A stretch of 64,000 nt of DNA from CAIZGX01 sp964511555 (lineage in GTDB: Bacteria; Bacteroidota; Bacteroidia; Flavobacteriales_D; Sanyastnellaceae), in contig CAZEFR010000002.1 in the NCBI GenBank assembly GCA_964511555.1, positions 62,001-126,000 of the forward strand. The letters run 5' to 3'. The notes below the pieces were generated by a model. It made no database searches, was not told the origin of the DNA, and saw only the letters and a list, made by a program, of their open reading frames with translations. Positions within the stretch are counted from its first letter, which is position 1. Each line of letters opens with the position of its first letter. Both the position numbers and the translations under genes were made by a program. Shown one piece after another: positions 1 to 8,835 of the stretch.

Positions 1-447
1 GTCGATTGGAAAGCCATTGAACACACCATGAAGAAGAATCCCACTTGGCCCATGCAAGTCTTGATGAATGGAATTGATTCGCTTGTGTTGAACACCACGA
101 TGATTGATACCACGCGCATGTACATTGTTGGATTAAGCATGGGCGGCTACGGAACTTGGGAATACATTGCTAGACAGCCGTATCGTTTTGCCGGTGCTAT
201 GCCGGTTTGCGGCGGAGGAGATATTGCGCAAACAAAAAACAACACGCAAACCGGCGTGTGGGCCTTTCATGGAAAGGCCGATAATGTTGTTCCCTATGAG
301 AACTCAGTTCGTATGGTGAATGCAACAAAAAAGGTGAACACGAATGTTCACCTCATTTCTTATCCAGATGTCAAACACGACAGTTGGAACAAAGCTTTCG
401 CGGAAAAGAAAATCGTTCGCGATTTCATTTCAACACGAAAGAAATAA
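1..447 (+). CDS. Alpha/beta-hydrolase (esterase/peptidase-like), C-terminal part
   Basis: The gene enters from the left edge; the frame is open from base 1 and 148 codons are visible. The visible part carries the second half of a serine alpha/beta-hydrolase: the nucleophile elbow G-L-S-M-G-G (Ser at visible codon 46), an acid in H-G-K-A-D-N (Asp 94) and the histidine in V-K-H-D-S-W (His 126). This arrangement, with W-E-Y after the elbow and F-H-G-x-x-D before the acid, is usual in the PHB-depolymerase/prolyl-oligopeptidase-like esterases that Bacteroidota export. Any signal peptide or N-terminal domain lies outside the window, so substrate and location cannot be told. It faces valS tail to tail, 6 bases apart. 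Confidence 0.75.
   Translation, partial: VDWKAIEHTMKKNPTWPMQVLMNGIDSLVLNTTMIDTTRMYIVGLSMGGYGTWEYIARQPYRFAGAMPVCGGGDIAQTKNNTQTGVWAFHGKADNVVPYENSVRMVNATKKVNTNVHLISYPDVKHDSWNKAFAEKKIVRDFISTRKK
410..425 (-). terminator. Possible valS terminator inside the hydrolase gene
   Basis: Read on the minus strand this is AAATCG-CGAA-CGATTT followed by TCTTTTCC, a six-base-pair stem with a T-rich tail, about 28 bases past the valS stop. It lies within the coding end of the facing hydrolase gene. The stem is short, so this is tentative. Confidence 0.35.
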
Positions 448-453
448 ATTCAA

Positions 454-3066
454 TTATCCAAGCTGTTCTTTAATTGCCGCGATCTTACTTAACGCGTCAG
501 ATTGTTTTTTACGCTCGCCTTCCAAAACAGCAGCAGGTGCGTTCTGAACGAAGCGTTCATTCGAAAGCTTCGCCTCAACTGACTTCAAAAATCCTTCGAG
601 GTAAGCCAACTCTTCCTTCATCTTCGCTTGCTCTGCTTCAACGTCTACAGATGCGGTATATGGAATGAAATATTCAACCCCATTCACCATGAAGCTAAAG
701 GATGGGCTCATCTTTTCAGATACTTCATTCAATTCAGAAATATTACATAAATGTTTGAACGCTGCATCAAACGAAGAATTTCTGTTGGCTGTTTTCATGA
801 ATGAAACAACCAATGCTTCTTTGTTCGGAAGGTTTTGCTTTTTGCGAACGTTACGAACTTCAGTCACCAATTGCTCGAACTCTTCAAATTCTTTTTGAAT
901 GTTCGGCTCGAAGGTTTTTGCTGCAGGCCAATTTGAAATACAAATCATTTCCGATTCGCTCTTCCAAGCGTCCATGTGCTGCCACATTTCTTCCGTTAGG
1001 AAAGGCATAAACGGATGTAACACTTTCAATAAATTTTGGAAAATATCTAGCGTATCGTTGTAGGTTTTCGAATCGATTCCTTTTCCGTAAGATGGCTTCG
1101 CCATTTCCAAATACCACGCACAGAAGTCGTCCCAAATTAATTTGTACGTCTGCATCAATACCTCGCTAATGCGGAACTTGTCGTAACCGTCTTCCATTTC
1201 AGCAAGCACTTGCTCGAAGCGATTGTTCATCCACTTCACAGCAATGGCTGAAGATTCAGGTTGCTCCAACGAAGCATCGATCTTCTCTTCCCAACTCTTC
1301 ACCAAACGGAAGGCGTTCCAAATTTTATTAGCGAAATTTCTTCCTTGCTCACACAATGACTCGTCGAATGGAAGGTCGTTTCCAGCGGGAGAAGAAAGCA
1401 ACATTCCAACACGAACACCGTCTGCTCCGAACTGTTGCATGAGTTCAATCGGATCAGGTGAGTTACCCAACGACTTACTCATTTTTCTTCCTTGCTTGTC
1501 GCGAACGATGCCGGTGTAATAAACGTTTTTGAACGGGAAATTTCCAACGTATTCATATCCTGCCACTATCATGCGTGCAACCCAGAAGAACATAATCTCT
1601 GGAGCCGTCACTAAATCGGCAGTAGGGTAGTAGTAGTCCAATTCTTCTTTCGAATAGAATCCGTCGAACACACTTATTGGCCACAACCACGAGCTGAACC
1701 AAGTGTCTAACACATCGTCGTCTTGCTTCAAATCTGCAGCACTCCATGAAGCGCCTTTGGCTTGAAACTGCGCAACAGCGTCTTCGATATTTTTCGCAAC
1801 TTCAAAACTTCCATCAGGTGCATAGAATGCAGGAATGCGATGTCCCCACCACAATTGACGAGAGATACACCAGTCTTTGATGTTCTCCATCCAGTTGCGA
1901 TACGAGTTCTTGAATTTCGGAGGGAAGAAGCGAATGGTGTCGTTCATTACGTTTTCCAAAGCAGGCTTGCTCAGGTCTTTCATGTCTACAAACCACTGCA
2001 ACGAAAGGCGTGGTTCAATAACTACATCTGTACGTTCTGAATATCCAACTTTATTCAAGTGCTCTTCGGTCTTCGCTAATAGACCGGCTGCATCTAAATC
2101 TTTTGCAATTTGATCACGAACGGCGAAGCGCTCTTGACCCACATACATGCCTCCTGCTTCGGAAATGGTTCCGTCTGCGTTCATCATGTTAATGACTTCC
2201 AATTGGTATTTTTCTCCCAACATAAAGTCATTTTGATCGTGTGCAGGTGTTACTTTCAAGCAACCCGTTCCGAATTCTATTTCAACATATTCATCGGCAA
2301 TGACAGGAACAGCGCGGTTCACCAGAGGAACAATGACTTTCTTTCCGTGAAGGTGTGTGTAACGCTCGTCTTTCGGATTCACGCACACAGCGGTATCGCC
2401 TAGAATGGTTTCAGGACGGGTAGTTGCAACAGTTAAGAACTCGTTGGTTCCCTCGATCTGATATTTTAGGAAGTACAATTTCGATTGTACCTCTTTGTAA
2501 ATTACCTCTTCATCTGAAAGTGCAGTTAGAGCGGCCGGGTCCCAGTTGATCATGCGCTCGCCGCGATAGATTTTTCCTTTTTTGTGAAGGTCAATGAAGC
2601 AGTCGATTACGCTTTCGTAGTATTTCGGATCCATGGTGAAGCGCGTGCGATCCCAGTCGCAGCTCGCTCCCAACTTCTTCAATTGATCTAAAATAATTCC
2701 ACCGTGCTTGTGCGTCCATTCCCACGCGTGTTCCATGAACGCATCGCGAGAAAGATCTGATTTCTTAATGCCTTCTTTGCGCAGTTTCTGAACCACTTTC
2801 GCTTCAGTGGCAATAGAGGCGTGGTCGGTACCCGGCACCCAACATGCGTTGAAGCCGCGCATACGCGCACGACGAATAAGTAAATCTTGAATGGTATTAT
2901 TCAACATGTGTCCCATGTGCAATACACCTGTGACGTTTGGCGGAGGAATAACTATGGTGTACGCGGGCTTGTCGTTGGGAAGAGATTTAAAAACCTTCTT
3001 CTCTAGCCACATTGCGTAAATGCGGTCTTCCGTCTCGGTTGGAGAGTATTTGCTTGGAATTTCCAT
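454..3066 (-). CDS. valS: Valine--tRNA ligase
   Basis: Class I aminoacyl-tRNA synthetase that charges tRNA-Val in the cytoplasm. The 870-residue protein has the HIGH box as H-M-G-H at residues 50-53, an editing domain with T-T-R-P-E-T-I-L-G-D, the KMSKS loop at residues 528-532 and the C-terminal coiled-coil arm (A-K-M-K-E-E-L-A-Y-L...), all typical of ValRS and of normal length. I start at the ATG at 3066 (M-E-I-P-S-K-Y). The frame stays open upstream to 3237 but that extension runs into the next gene and has no ValRS-like sequence. It is the last gene of a minus-strand run, 23 bases after the glycosyltransferase. Confidence 0.97.
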   Translation of the reverse strand: MEIPSKYSPTETEDRIYAMWLEKKVFKSLPNDKPAYTIVIPPPNVTGVLHMGHMLNNTIQDLLIRRARMRGFNACWVPGTDHASIATEAKVVQKLRKEGIKKSDLSRDAFMEHAWEWTHKHGGIILDQLKKLGASCDWDRTRFTMDPKYYESVIDCFIDLHKKGKIYRGERMINWDPAALTALSDEEVIYKEVQSKLYFLKYQIEGTNEFLTVATTRPETILGDTAVCVNPKDERYTHLHGKKVIVPLVNRAVPVIADEYVEIEFGTGCLKVTPAHDQNDFMLGEKYQLEVINMMNADGTISEAGGMYVGQERFAVRDQIAKDLDAAGLLAKTEEHLNKVGYSERTDVVIEPRLSLQWFVDMKDLSKPALENVMNDTIRFFPPKFKNSYRNWMENIKDWCISRQLWWGHRIPAFYAPDGSFEVAKNIEDAVAQFQAKGASWSAADLKQDDDVLDTWFSSWLWPISVFDGFYSKEELDYYYPTADLVTAPEIMFFWVARMIVAGYEYVGNFPFKNVYYTGIVRDKQGRKMSKSLGNSPDPIELMQQFGADGVRVGMLLSSPAGNDLPFDESLCEQGRNFANKIWNAFRLVKSWEEKIDASLEQPESSAIAVKWMNNRFEQVLAEMEDGYDKFRISEVLMQTYKLIWDDFCAWYLEMAKPSYGKGIDSKTYNDTLDIFQNLLKVLHPFMPFLTEEMWQHMDAWKSESEMICISNWPAAKTFEPNIQKEFEEFEQLVTEVRNVRKKQNLPNKEALVVSFMKTANRNSSFDAAFKHLCNISELNEVSEKMSPSFSFMVNGVEYFIPYTASVDVEAEQAKMKEELAYLEGFLKSVEAKLSNERFVQNAPAAVLEGERKKQSDALSKIAAIKEQLG

Positions 3067-3089
3067 GTGTGTTGAATGAAGGTGCAAAT

Positions 3090-4145
3090 TTACACAATCA
3101 ACGACAGGAATTTCTTTTTTACAGGGTCTTTCTCTGCTGTGAATTCGAGTTTTTGAGCCAAACAAAGGGCTTTGTCTACAATATCTTTGGAGTTGTCGTG
3201 GTAATCCATTCTTACTGGCAAAACGCGAGCAAGCCAAAAATCGATGTCTGCAGAATGCTTTAAGTTGAACGCAGGTAAGATATACACTCCTAAATTTTTA
3301 AGTGCGGCCGCATTGCATTCTTGTTCGAAATGTTTCTTAATGGGAATTGCGCAAATCTTCTTCCCAAGATAAAGGGCTTCGCTCGTCAATCCGAAACCAG
3401 CAGCGCTAATTATGGCGGAGCAACTTGCTAAGCTTTTTTGAAATTCACTTCGAGATAGAGGATGAAAGGATATAAGTTTCGAGAATTGCGTTTCATTTTT
3501 TACAAATGGAGTAAAAATGCGCCACTCGAATTTTTGATTTCGAAGCGAGTTAACTACCAATGCTATATAGTGTGGGTCATGCGCTGGCAGGTATACAAGA
3601 ATAAATCCTTGTTCATCAGTTGTCATGTTTTTTATTTCCCTTGAAACAATTGGCGTTTCAATTTGGGAATTGTAGGCTTCGTAGTGAATACCAATGCTAT
3701 CGGTTACAGGTACGAGATTCTCAGAAATGAATCTCGCGAACTTGCGGTCTTCATGCGGCATGGGAACATTCGGATGCATCATAGAAAATTGGTTCCCAAT
3801 GCCCACGCACTCTTTGTTTTTCATGAGTGAGGACCAAGCCGTAATGGGCTCGAAATCGCTGATGACCACATCATATTTTTCAATGTCTAGTTGTCTAATC
3901 TCATGAATGAAAGGTCGTAGATGATTTTGGGCAAAAGTGCGAGAGAAGCTCAGTTTCCCTTTTTCATTCATTCCAATCGTTAGTCCTTTAAAGCGGTATT
4001 TCACCTCGAAAGGAAGTGGCAACAGATTTTTTTCGCCGCTGATTAAAACATCGACGGTTCCATGTTTCTTAAATTCAGGCAATAGCTCTATGGCCCGAGA
4101 TAGATGGCCGTTACCAGTTCCTTGAACGCCGTAAAGTATTTTCAT
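3090..4145 (-). CDS. Glycosyltransferase of the MurG/UDP-glycosyltransferase fold
   Basis: 351 residues. The N-terminus has the glycine-rich loop of the GT-B fold (Y-G-V-Q-G-T-G-N-G-H-L-S-R-A) and the C-terminal half has the donor-binding pattern S-A-A-G-F-G-L-T-S-E-A-L-Y-L-G-K with P-I-K-K-H-F-E-Q-E-C-N-A, as in UDP-sugar transferases (Glyco_trans_1_3-like family). There is no signal peptide or obvious membrane helix, so it probably works at the cytoplasmic face. Its ATG overlaps the stop of the LpxH-like phosphoesterase gene by 4 bases (ATGA), so the two are translationally coupled and probably act on the same envelope glycolipid. Donor and acceptor cannot be read from the sequence. Confidence 0.8.
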   Translation of the reverse strand: MKILYGVQGTGNGHLSRAIELLPEFKKHGTVDVLISGEKNLLPLPFEVKYRFKGLTIGMNEKGKLSFSRTFAQNHLRPFIHEIRQLDIEKYDVVISDFEPITAWSSLMKNKECVGIGNQFSMMHPNVPMPHEDRKFARFISENLVPVTDSIGIHYEAYNSQIETPIVSREIKNMTTDEQGFILVYLPAHDPHYIALVVNSLRNQKFEWRIFTPFVKNETQFSKLISFHPLSRSEFQKSLASCSAIISAAGFGLTSEALYLGKKICAIPIKKHFEQECNAAALKNLGVYILPAFNLKHSADIDFWLARVLPVRMDYHDNSKDIVDKALCLAQKLEFTAEKDPVKKKFLSLIV

Positions 4146-4993
4146 GATTGTTGAAGTTCTGAGCTGAAGGCAGCGAATAGTTCTTTGTAGGTAGCTTCCA
4201 CTTCAAAGTCCAATTTTTCTTCTTCAAAGGATAGATTTATCTTGTCGTGTTCAAAATGAATGAGCGACCATTCTCTATTGTGGTATTCAAGAGAGGTTAA
4301 GTTCTCAATCCAGTCTCCACTGTTCAAATAGATAATCGACTTGTCGTTTCTATTGATCTGACGAATCGTAGGCTGGTGAATGTGCCCACAAATGACATAA
4401 TCAAAATCCTTGTCTAGCGCAAGGTTTATAGCGATATCCTCAAAATTCGCGATATATTTTACGGCCGCTTTAACACTTTCTTTTATTTTTTTTGAAAGCG
4501 ATATTTTACCCCGTCCAAACTGCTCACTGATCTTGTTCACCCAACGATTCACTAGAATGAGAATATCGTATCCTTTTCCTCCCAACTTTGCAGCCCATTT
4601 GGAATATTTCATACTTACATCGAAAACATCGCCATGGAAAATCCATGTTTTCTTACCATCGAGGTGAAGCACCAATTTATTATCTATGGTCAAATTTCCA
4701 AAGTTTAGTCCTGCGAATTTTCTTAGCATTTCGTCATGGTTTCCTGTGATGTAATAAACTGTGGCTCCGTGTGACAGCATGCGCAGAATTTCCTTTAAAA
4801 CAGCCATATGCGAAGCTGGAAAGTAGTTCTTCGAAAACTGCCACATGTCTATGATATCGCCGTTCAAGACAAGTGTCTTTGGTCGCACAGATTTTAAGTA
4901 GCGAACCAGTTCATCGGCGTGACACCCGTATGTACCTAAGTGAATATCGGACAATACAAGCAGTTCTACCTCGCGGCGGTTTTCATATTTCAT
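4142..4993 (-). CDS. UDP-2,3-diacylglucosamine diphosphatase-like metallophosphoesterase
   Basis: Calcineurin-like phosphoesterase of the LpxH family, 283 residues. The metal-binding motifs are in order: S-D-I-H-L-G (Asp16, His18), N-G-D-I-I-D (44-49), G-N-H-D-E (84-88), F-H-G-D and G-H-I-H (203-206). LpxH removes UMP from UDP-2,3-diacylglucosamine in lipid A synthesis; this longer LpxH-like branch is often duplicated in Bacteroidota, so a different nucleotide-sugar lipid is possible. I choose the ATG at 4993 because the family motif begins ten residues later. An in-frame start at 5059 would add 22 residues unlike the family. Coupled to the glycosyltransferase downstream by a 4-base overlap. 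Confidence 0.8.
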   Translation of the reverse strand: MKYENRREVELLVLSDIHLGTYGCHADELVRYLKSVRPKTLVLNGDIIDMWQFSKNYFPASHMAVLKEILRMLSHGATVYYITGNHDEMLRKFAGLNFGNLTIDNKLVLHLDGKKTWIFHGDVFDVSMKYSKWAAKLGGKGYDILILVNRWVNKISEQFGRGKISLSKKIKESVKAAVKYIANFEDIAINLALDKDFDYVICGHIHQPTIRQINRNDKSIIYLNSGDWIENLTSLEYHNREWSLIHFEHDKINLSFEEEKLDFEVEATYKELFAAFSSELQQS

Positions 4994-5021
4994 AACTGTA
5001 AATTTTTGAGGGTGAAAGGGT

Positions 5022-5039
5022 GACCGAACGATTGTTCGG
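5022..5039 (-). repeat. 18-bp dispersed near-palindrome, copy 1 (intergenic)
   Basis: Minus strand CCGAACAATCGTTCGGTC. One of five copies of the consensus CCGAACNNNNRTTCGGTY in the window and the only one outside a gene if the LpxH-like gene starts at 4993. It sits in the 220-base gap between aroB and that gene. The same gap also holds a hairpin CCAAAC-n7-GTTTGG at 5075-5093, and nothing else I recognise. Confidence 0.7.
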
Positions 5040-5213
5040 GTGGAAAGAAGAATTGTCAATGTTGACGAAAACTACCAAACCCTTATTGTTTGGAAGGCAA
5101 ATTACGAGTACAAAAAAAGACCGCAGAATATCGCTCCTTGAAGTTTACATTAATTCAAGGTATTAAAAACACGGACTGAATTAACGAAGTATGTCCAAAA
5201 CGAAAACTGAATA

Positions 5214-6260
5214 TTAAGCCTTGGCAGTGGATTCAAATACAACCCTTATCGTATCTAGTGAAACCAAGATGTCAATTAAACAAGTTCCAATTTCTGAGAT
5301 TAAACTAATATTAATACCCCTTGAGTTATTTTTCTTATCGTTCAACATGAATTGAAAAATCTGATTCAGCTCTTCTTTGTTGAAGAAAGGCAGTGGACCG
5401 AAAATTTCCAAAATTCTGTTTTCAATGTTTAGAGCGAGAGATTCATTGAGTATCCCTAATTTCACTGCTATTCTGTTCTCGAGTACCATTCCCCAGCCTA
5501 CTGCATTGCCGTGAGTAATGGGGTCGCCTTTTTTTAAGAAGAATGACTCAATGGCATGTCCAATCGTATGTCCGTAGTTTAGTTTTTTCCGAACCGAATG
5601 TTCGTTCGGGTCTTCGTTGGTAATCTCTGATTTTATTTCGTTGGAACGTTTAACGAAGACCGCAATGTGCGAAGCTTCATTGGGGTTGACATGCGAAAGG
5701 GCTTCCCAGTATTCGGCATCGGCAATGAGTGCATGTTTGAGCATTTCAGCGAAGCCAGATTTCAATTCTTTTTCAGGAAGAGTATCTAAGAATCCAGTAA
5801 AAACAAGAACACTGAGTGGCCAGCTGAACAAACCGACTGCATTCTTCACATCCATTAAGTCAATGCCACACTTTCCGCCCATAGCAGCATCTACTTGGGC
5901 CATAACAGTTGTTGGGATGTTAATGAAGTCTATTCCTCTTTTGTATGTTGAAGCAACGAATCCACCAATGTCTGAAATTACGCCCCCTCCCACATTCAAT
6001 AGAAGCGATTGTCGATCTGCGTTGTGCTGAAGCAATTCTTCATACAACTGCGCCACGATTTCGAGCGATTTGCTTTCTTCTCCTTCTGGAATTTCAATTA
6101 TCGGAACTTCGTTCAACGCCGGAATAGTCTCTAGCAAGAATCGAACGCAATGTTCATTTGTATTGGTATCACACAAAATGAAAGTTGCGGAATGCGCACG
6201 GACTTCATCTGTGAGAATTTTCTCTATTTCGTCGAATGAATGAATGGTCTTGACGTTCAT
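5214..6260 (-). CDS. aroB: 3-dehydroquinate synthase
   Basis: Second enzyme of the shikimate pathway; converts DAHP to 3-dehydroquinate using NAD and a divalent metal. The 348-residue protein has the NAD-binding G-G-G-V-I-S-D-I-G-G-F segment, the K-R-G-I-D-F-I-N-I-P-T-T substrate region, D-A-A-M-G-G-K-C-G-I-D and the metal-site motif N-Y-G-H-T-I-G-H-A-I-E-S at 228-239. Length is normal. Residues 218-223 (P-N-E-H-S-V), in the variable loop just before the metal site, are encoded by a copy of the dispersed 18-bp repeat. No other aro gene is nearby. It is first of the minus-strand run that ends with valS, but the 220-base gap after it makes co-transcription uncertain. Confidence 0.95.
   Translation of the reverse strand: MNVKTIHSFDEIEKILTDEVRAHSATFILCDTNTNEHCVRFLLETIPALNEVPIIEIPEGEESKSLEIVAQLYEELLQHNADRQSLLLNVGGGVISDIGGFVASTYKRGIDFINIPTTVMAQVDAAMGGKCGIDLMDVKNAVGLFSWPLSVLVFTGFLDTLPEKELKSGFAEMLKHALIADAEYWEALSHVNPNEASHIAVFVKRSNEIKSEITNEDPNEHSVRKKLNYGHTIGHAIESFFLKKGDPITHGNAVGWGMVLENRIAVKLGILNESLALNIENRILEIFGPLPFFNKEELNQIFQFMLNDKKNNSRGINISLISEIGTCLIDILVSLDTIRVVFESTAKA
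5592..5609 (-). repeat. 18-bp dispersed near-palindrome, copy 2 (inside aroB)
   Basis: Minus strand CCGAACGAACATTCGGTT, read in frame as CCG AAC GAA CAT TCG GTT (P-N-E-H-S-V), aroB residues 218-223. Confidence 0.75.
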
Positions 6261-6371
6261 GGAAATGTGAAATTAAGGCTTATTGTTTAGAGCGGCCTCT
6301 AATTGTCATGAAAATATTGAGGCAACTTAAAGTGACTCCTCTCGTCTTTCAAGTACCTAACTAAAAAGATT

Positions 6372-6797
6372 ATGAACCTAACTGTTGCTTTGCAAGAGGT
6401 GTGGGCCAAACAGCCCCATCTCTTACTTATCGCTGGATTTGTTATCCTTATCGGATTCGTTTCCAAAATGAAATTGTTTGCGAAAGCCAATCAGCCCATG
6501 GCCGCAGCATTTGTTCCTATTTGGGATCTGATGGTTATCATGAAAATTATTGGTCGTCCTGTAAAGCACGCTTGGTATTTCGCCATTCCTATCCTGAATA
6601 TCTTTTTCGGATTTAAGGTGTTGGTCCAGCTGGCGCAGTCTTTCGGAAAGCGGACGTACACAGATGCTTTCTTGGTTTGCCTTTTCAACGTTTTTTACAT
6701 GTTGAATTTGACTTTGTCTTACGACGAAGAATACGTTGGTCCAGTATACAAGGATACCATTGAACCAGCCGCTCCTGTAATAGAAGGCATTGCTTAG
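6372..6797 (+). CDS. Small integral membrane protein, DUF5684-like
   Basis: 141 residues with about four hydrophobic segments (roughly 18-34, 44-60, 66-82 and 96-114). The pattern F-V-P-I-W-D-L-M-V-I-M-K-I-I-G-R-P followed by P-I-L-N-I-F-F-G-F-K-V resembles the DUF5684 membrane module that in Bacteroidota is found alone or in front of signal peptidase I. No peptidase domain follows here. Function unknown; inner membrane is likely. Its stop overlaps that of the facing hutU gene by three bases. Confidence 0.65.
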   Translation: MNLTVALQEVWAKQPHLLLIAGFVILIGFVSKMKLFAKANQPMAAAFVPIWDLMVIMKIIGRPVKHAWYFAIPILNIFFGFKVLVQLAQSFGKRTYTDAFLVCLFNVFYMLNLTLSYDEEYVGPVYKDTIEPAAPVIEGIA

Positions 6798-8824
6798 TGA
6801 ATAAAAGAGTCGAGTGAAATTTTCACTTCTTGTGGAAGGGTAACTTTCAATAAAGGCTCTTGTTCCATTGCGCGTTCAATAGCGAAAACCGCTTCCTTGT
6901 TGCGTGCCCAGCTTCTTCGTGCAATTCCGTTGTTAACGTCCCAGTGCAACATGCTGCGTAACTTCTTATCGCACGCTTCACTGCCGTCGAGTAACATTCC
7001 GAATCCACCGTTAATCACTTCTCCCCAACCAACGCCACCGCCATTGTGCAAGCTCACCCAGGTAGCACCGCGGAAAGCGTCTCCTACAAAATTCTGAACA
7101 GCCATGTCTGCGGTGAATCGAGAACCATCGTAGATGTTGCTTGTTTCGCGATAAGGAGAATCGGTTCCACTCACATCGTGGTGATCTCTTCCCAAAACAA
7201 CAGGTCCAATTTTTCCCTCAGCAATGGCTTTGTTGAATGCCGCTGCGATTTCCATTCGTCCTTGCGCATCGGCGTACAAAATTCTTGCTTGCGAACCCAC
7301 AACCAATTTGTTGCTCTTCGCTTCGCGAATCCACTGAATGTTGTCTGCTAATTGCTGTTGAATTTCAGTAGGTGCTGTTTCTTTCAACTTCAACATAACT
7401 TCTAACGCAATGGAATCAGTAGCATCCAGGTCTTCTGACTTTCCGCTTGCGCATACCCATCGGAATGGTCCGAATCCGTAGTCGAAGCAGAGTGGTCCTA
7501 GAATATCTTGAACGTATGAAGGGTATTTGAATTCGCGTTCCAACGTTGGAACATCGGCCATCACATTTGCACCAGCACGCGAAGCTTCCAACAAAAATGC
7601 ATTTCCATAATCGAAGAAATACATGCCTTGTTCACTGTGCTTTTGAACCGCAGCAGCATGACGAATAAGTGACTCTTCAACTTTTATTTTGAAGAGCGAA
7701 GGGTTCTCAGCCATGAGCATGTTGCTCTCTTCGTAAGAAAGTCCAACCGGATAATATCCTCCTGCCCAAGGGTTGTGCAACGAAGTTTGATCACTTCCCA
7801 AATCAATGTGAATGCCTCGCTCAGCAAACACTTCCCACACTTCAACAATATTTCCAATGAACGCAAAGCTGTGTGCTTTTCCAGCTTTCAAAGCTTCTTG
7901 CGTGCGCGTGCACAACTCATCAATGTTATCAATAAGTTCATCTACCCAACCTTGCTCGAAGCGCTTCGTTGCAGCTTTTGGATTTACCTCTGCTGTAATT
8001 GATACGCAACCTGCAATGTTTCCAGCCTTGGGCTGTGCGCCGCTCATTCCGCCTAATCCAGCAGTAACGAACAGCAATCCTTCAGCTGCACGCGCGTAAA
8101 TGTTTTTATCGCCACGCTTGTTGCGAAGCATGCGCGCCGCATTCATAACGGTAATGGTTGTGCCGTGCACAATACCTTGCGGGCCTATGTACATGTATGA
8201 CCCAGCAGTCATCTGTCCGTATTGCGTTACACCTAACGCATTGAATTTTTCCCAATCGTCTGGCTTGCTGTAATTCGGTATCATCATACCGTTCGTTACC
8301 ACAACGCGCGGTGCAGAAGGGCTAGAAGGGAAGAGTCCCATCGGATGCCCGCTATACATAACCAACGTTTGTTCTTCAGTCATCTCACTCAAATACTTCA
8401 TCACCAAACGATACTGTGCCCAGTTTTGAAAGACTGCACCGTTTCCACCATAGGTGATTAACTCATACGGATGTTGCGCAACGCGTGGATCTAAATTATT
8501 TTGAATCATGAGCATGATCGAAGCCGCTTGCCCGCATTTGGCCGGGTATTCAGAAATTGGACGTGCATACATCTCATACGTCGGACGATAGCGGTGCATG
8601 TAAATGCGTCCGTATGTTTTCAATTCTTCACCGAACTCTGCGGCTAACGTTTCGTGCAACTCTGCGGGAAAATAACGCAAAGCATTGCGCAAGGCGAGTC
8701 CCTTTTCCTCGTTCGAAAGAATTTCTTTTCGCTTCGGAGCACGATTGATGTTTGAATCCATGGAAGGAATTTCCGGTAAGTAACTTGGGATTCCTTCTTG
8801 TATTTGAGTGTGAAATGTTGACAT
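6794..8824 (-). CDS. hutU: Urocanate hydratase (long form)
   Basis: Second step of histidine degradation, converting urocanate to imidazolonepropionate with tightly bound NAD. Diagnostic segments: Y-G-G-N-G-A-V-F-Q-N-W, Y-S-G-H-P-M-G-L-F-P, the NAD-binding G-L-G-G-M-S-G-A-Q-P-K-A, the G-F-G-P-F-R-W-V-C-A-S-G active-site cysteine region and H-N-G-G-G-V-G-W-G-E. At 676 residues it is about 120 longer than the usual proteobacterial enzyme (around 557) and similar in size to animal urocanases. I start at the ATG at 8824; the frame continues to 8935 but would overlap the porin gene. No hutH, hutI or hutG is in the window. It follows the porin by 11 bases. Confidence 0.93.
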   Translation of the reverse strand: MSTFHTQIQEGIPSYLPEIPSMDSNINRAPKRKEILSNEEKGLALRNALRYFPAELHETLAAEFGEELKTYGRIYMHRYRPTYEMYARPISEYPAKCGQAASIMLMIQNNLDPRVAQHPYELITYGGNGAVFQNWAQYRLVMKYLSEMTEEQTLVMYSGHPMGLFPSSPSAPRVVVTNGMMIPNYSKPDDWEKFNALGVTQYGQMTAGSYMYIGPQGIVHGTTITVMNAARMLRNKRGDKNIYARAAEGLLFVTAGLGGMSGAQPKAGNIAGCVSITAEVNPKAATKRFEQGWVDELIDNIDELCTRTQEALKAGKAHSFAFIGNIVEVWEVFAERGIHIDLGSDQTSLHNPWAGGYYPVGLSYEESNMLMAENPSLFKIKVEESLIRHAAAVQKHSEQGMYFFDYGNAFLLEASRAGANVMADVPTLEREFKYPSYVQDILGPLCFDYGFGPFRWVCASGKSEDLDATDSIALEVMLKLKETAPTEIQQQLADNIQWIREAKSNKLVVGSQARILYADAQGRMEIAAAFNKAIAEGKIGPVVLGRDHHDVSGTDSPYRETSNIYDGSRFTADMAVQNFVGDAFRGATWVSLHNGGGVGWGEVINGGFGMLLDGSEACDKKLRSMLHWDVNNGIARRSWARNKEAVFAIERAMEQEPLLKVTLPQEVKISLDSFIH

Positions 8825-8835
8825 AGTTTGAAATG

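Noticed and set aside
3067..3237. Upstream extension of valS
   Set aside because: It overlaps the coding end of the glycosyltransferase and has no synthetase sequence; the ATG at 3066 matches the family start.
4994..5213. Possible small gene or riboswitch before the LpxH-like gene
   Set aside because: No convincing reading frame and no known riboswitch pattern; only two short inverted repeats are present.
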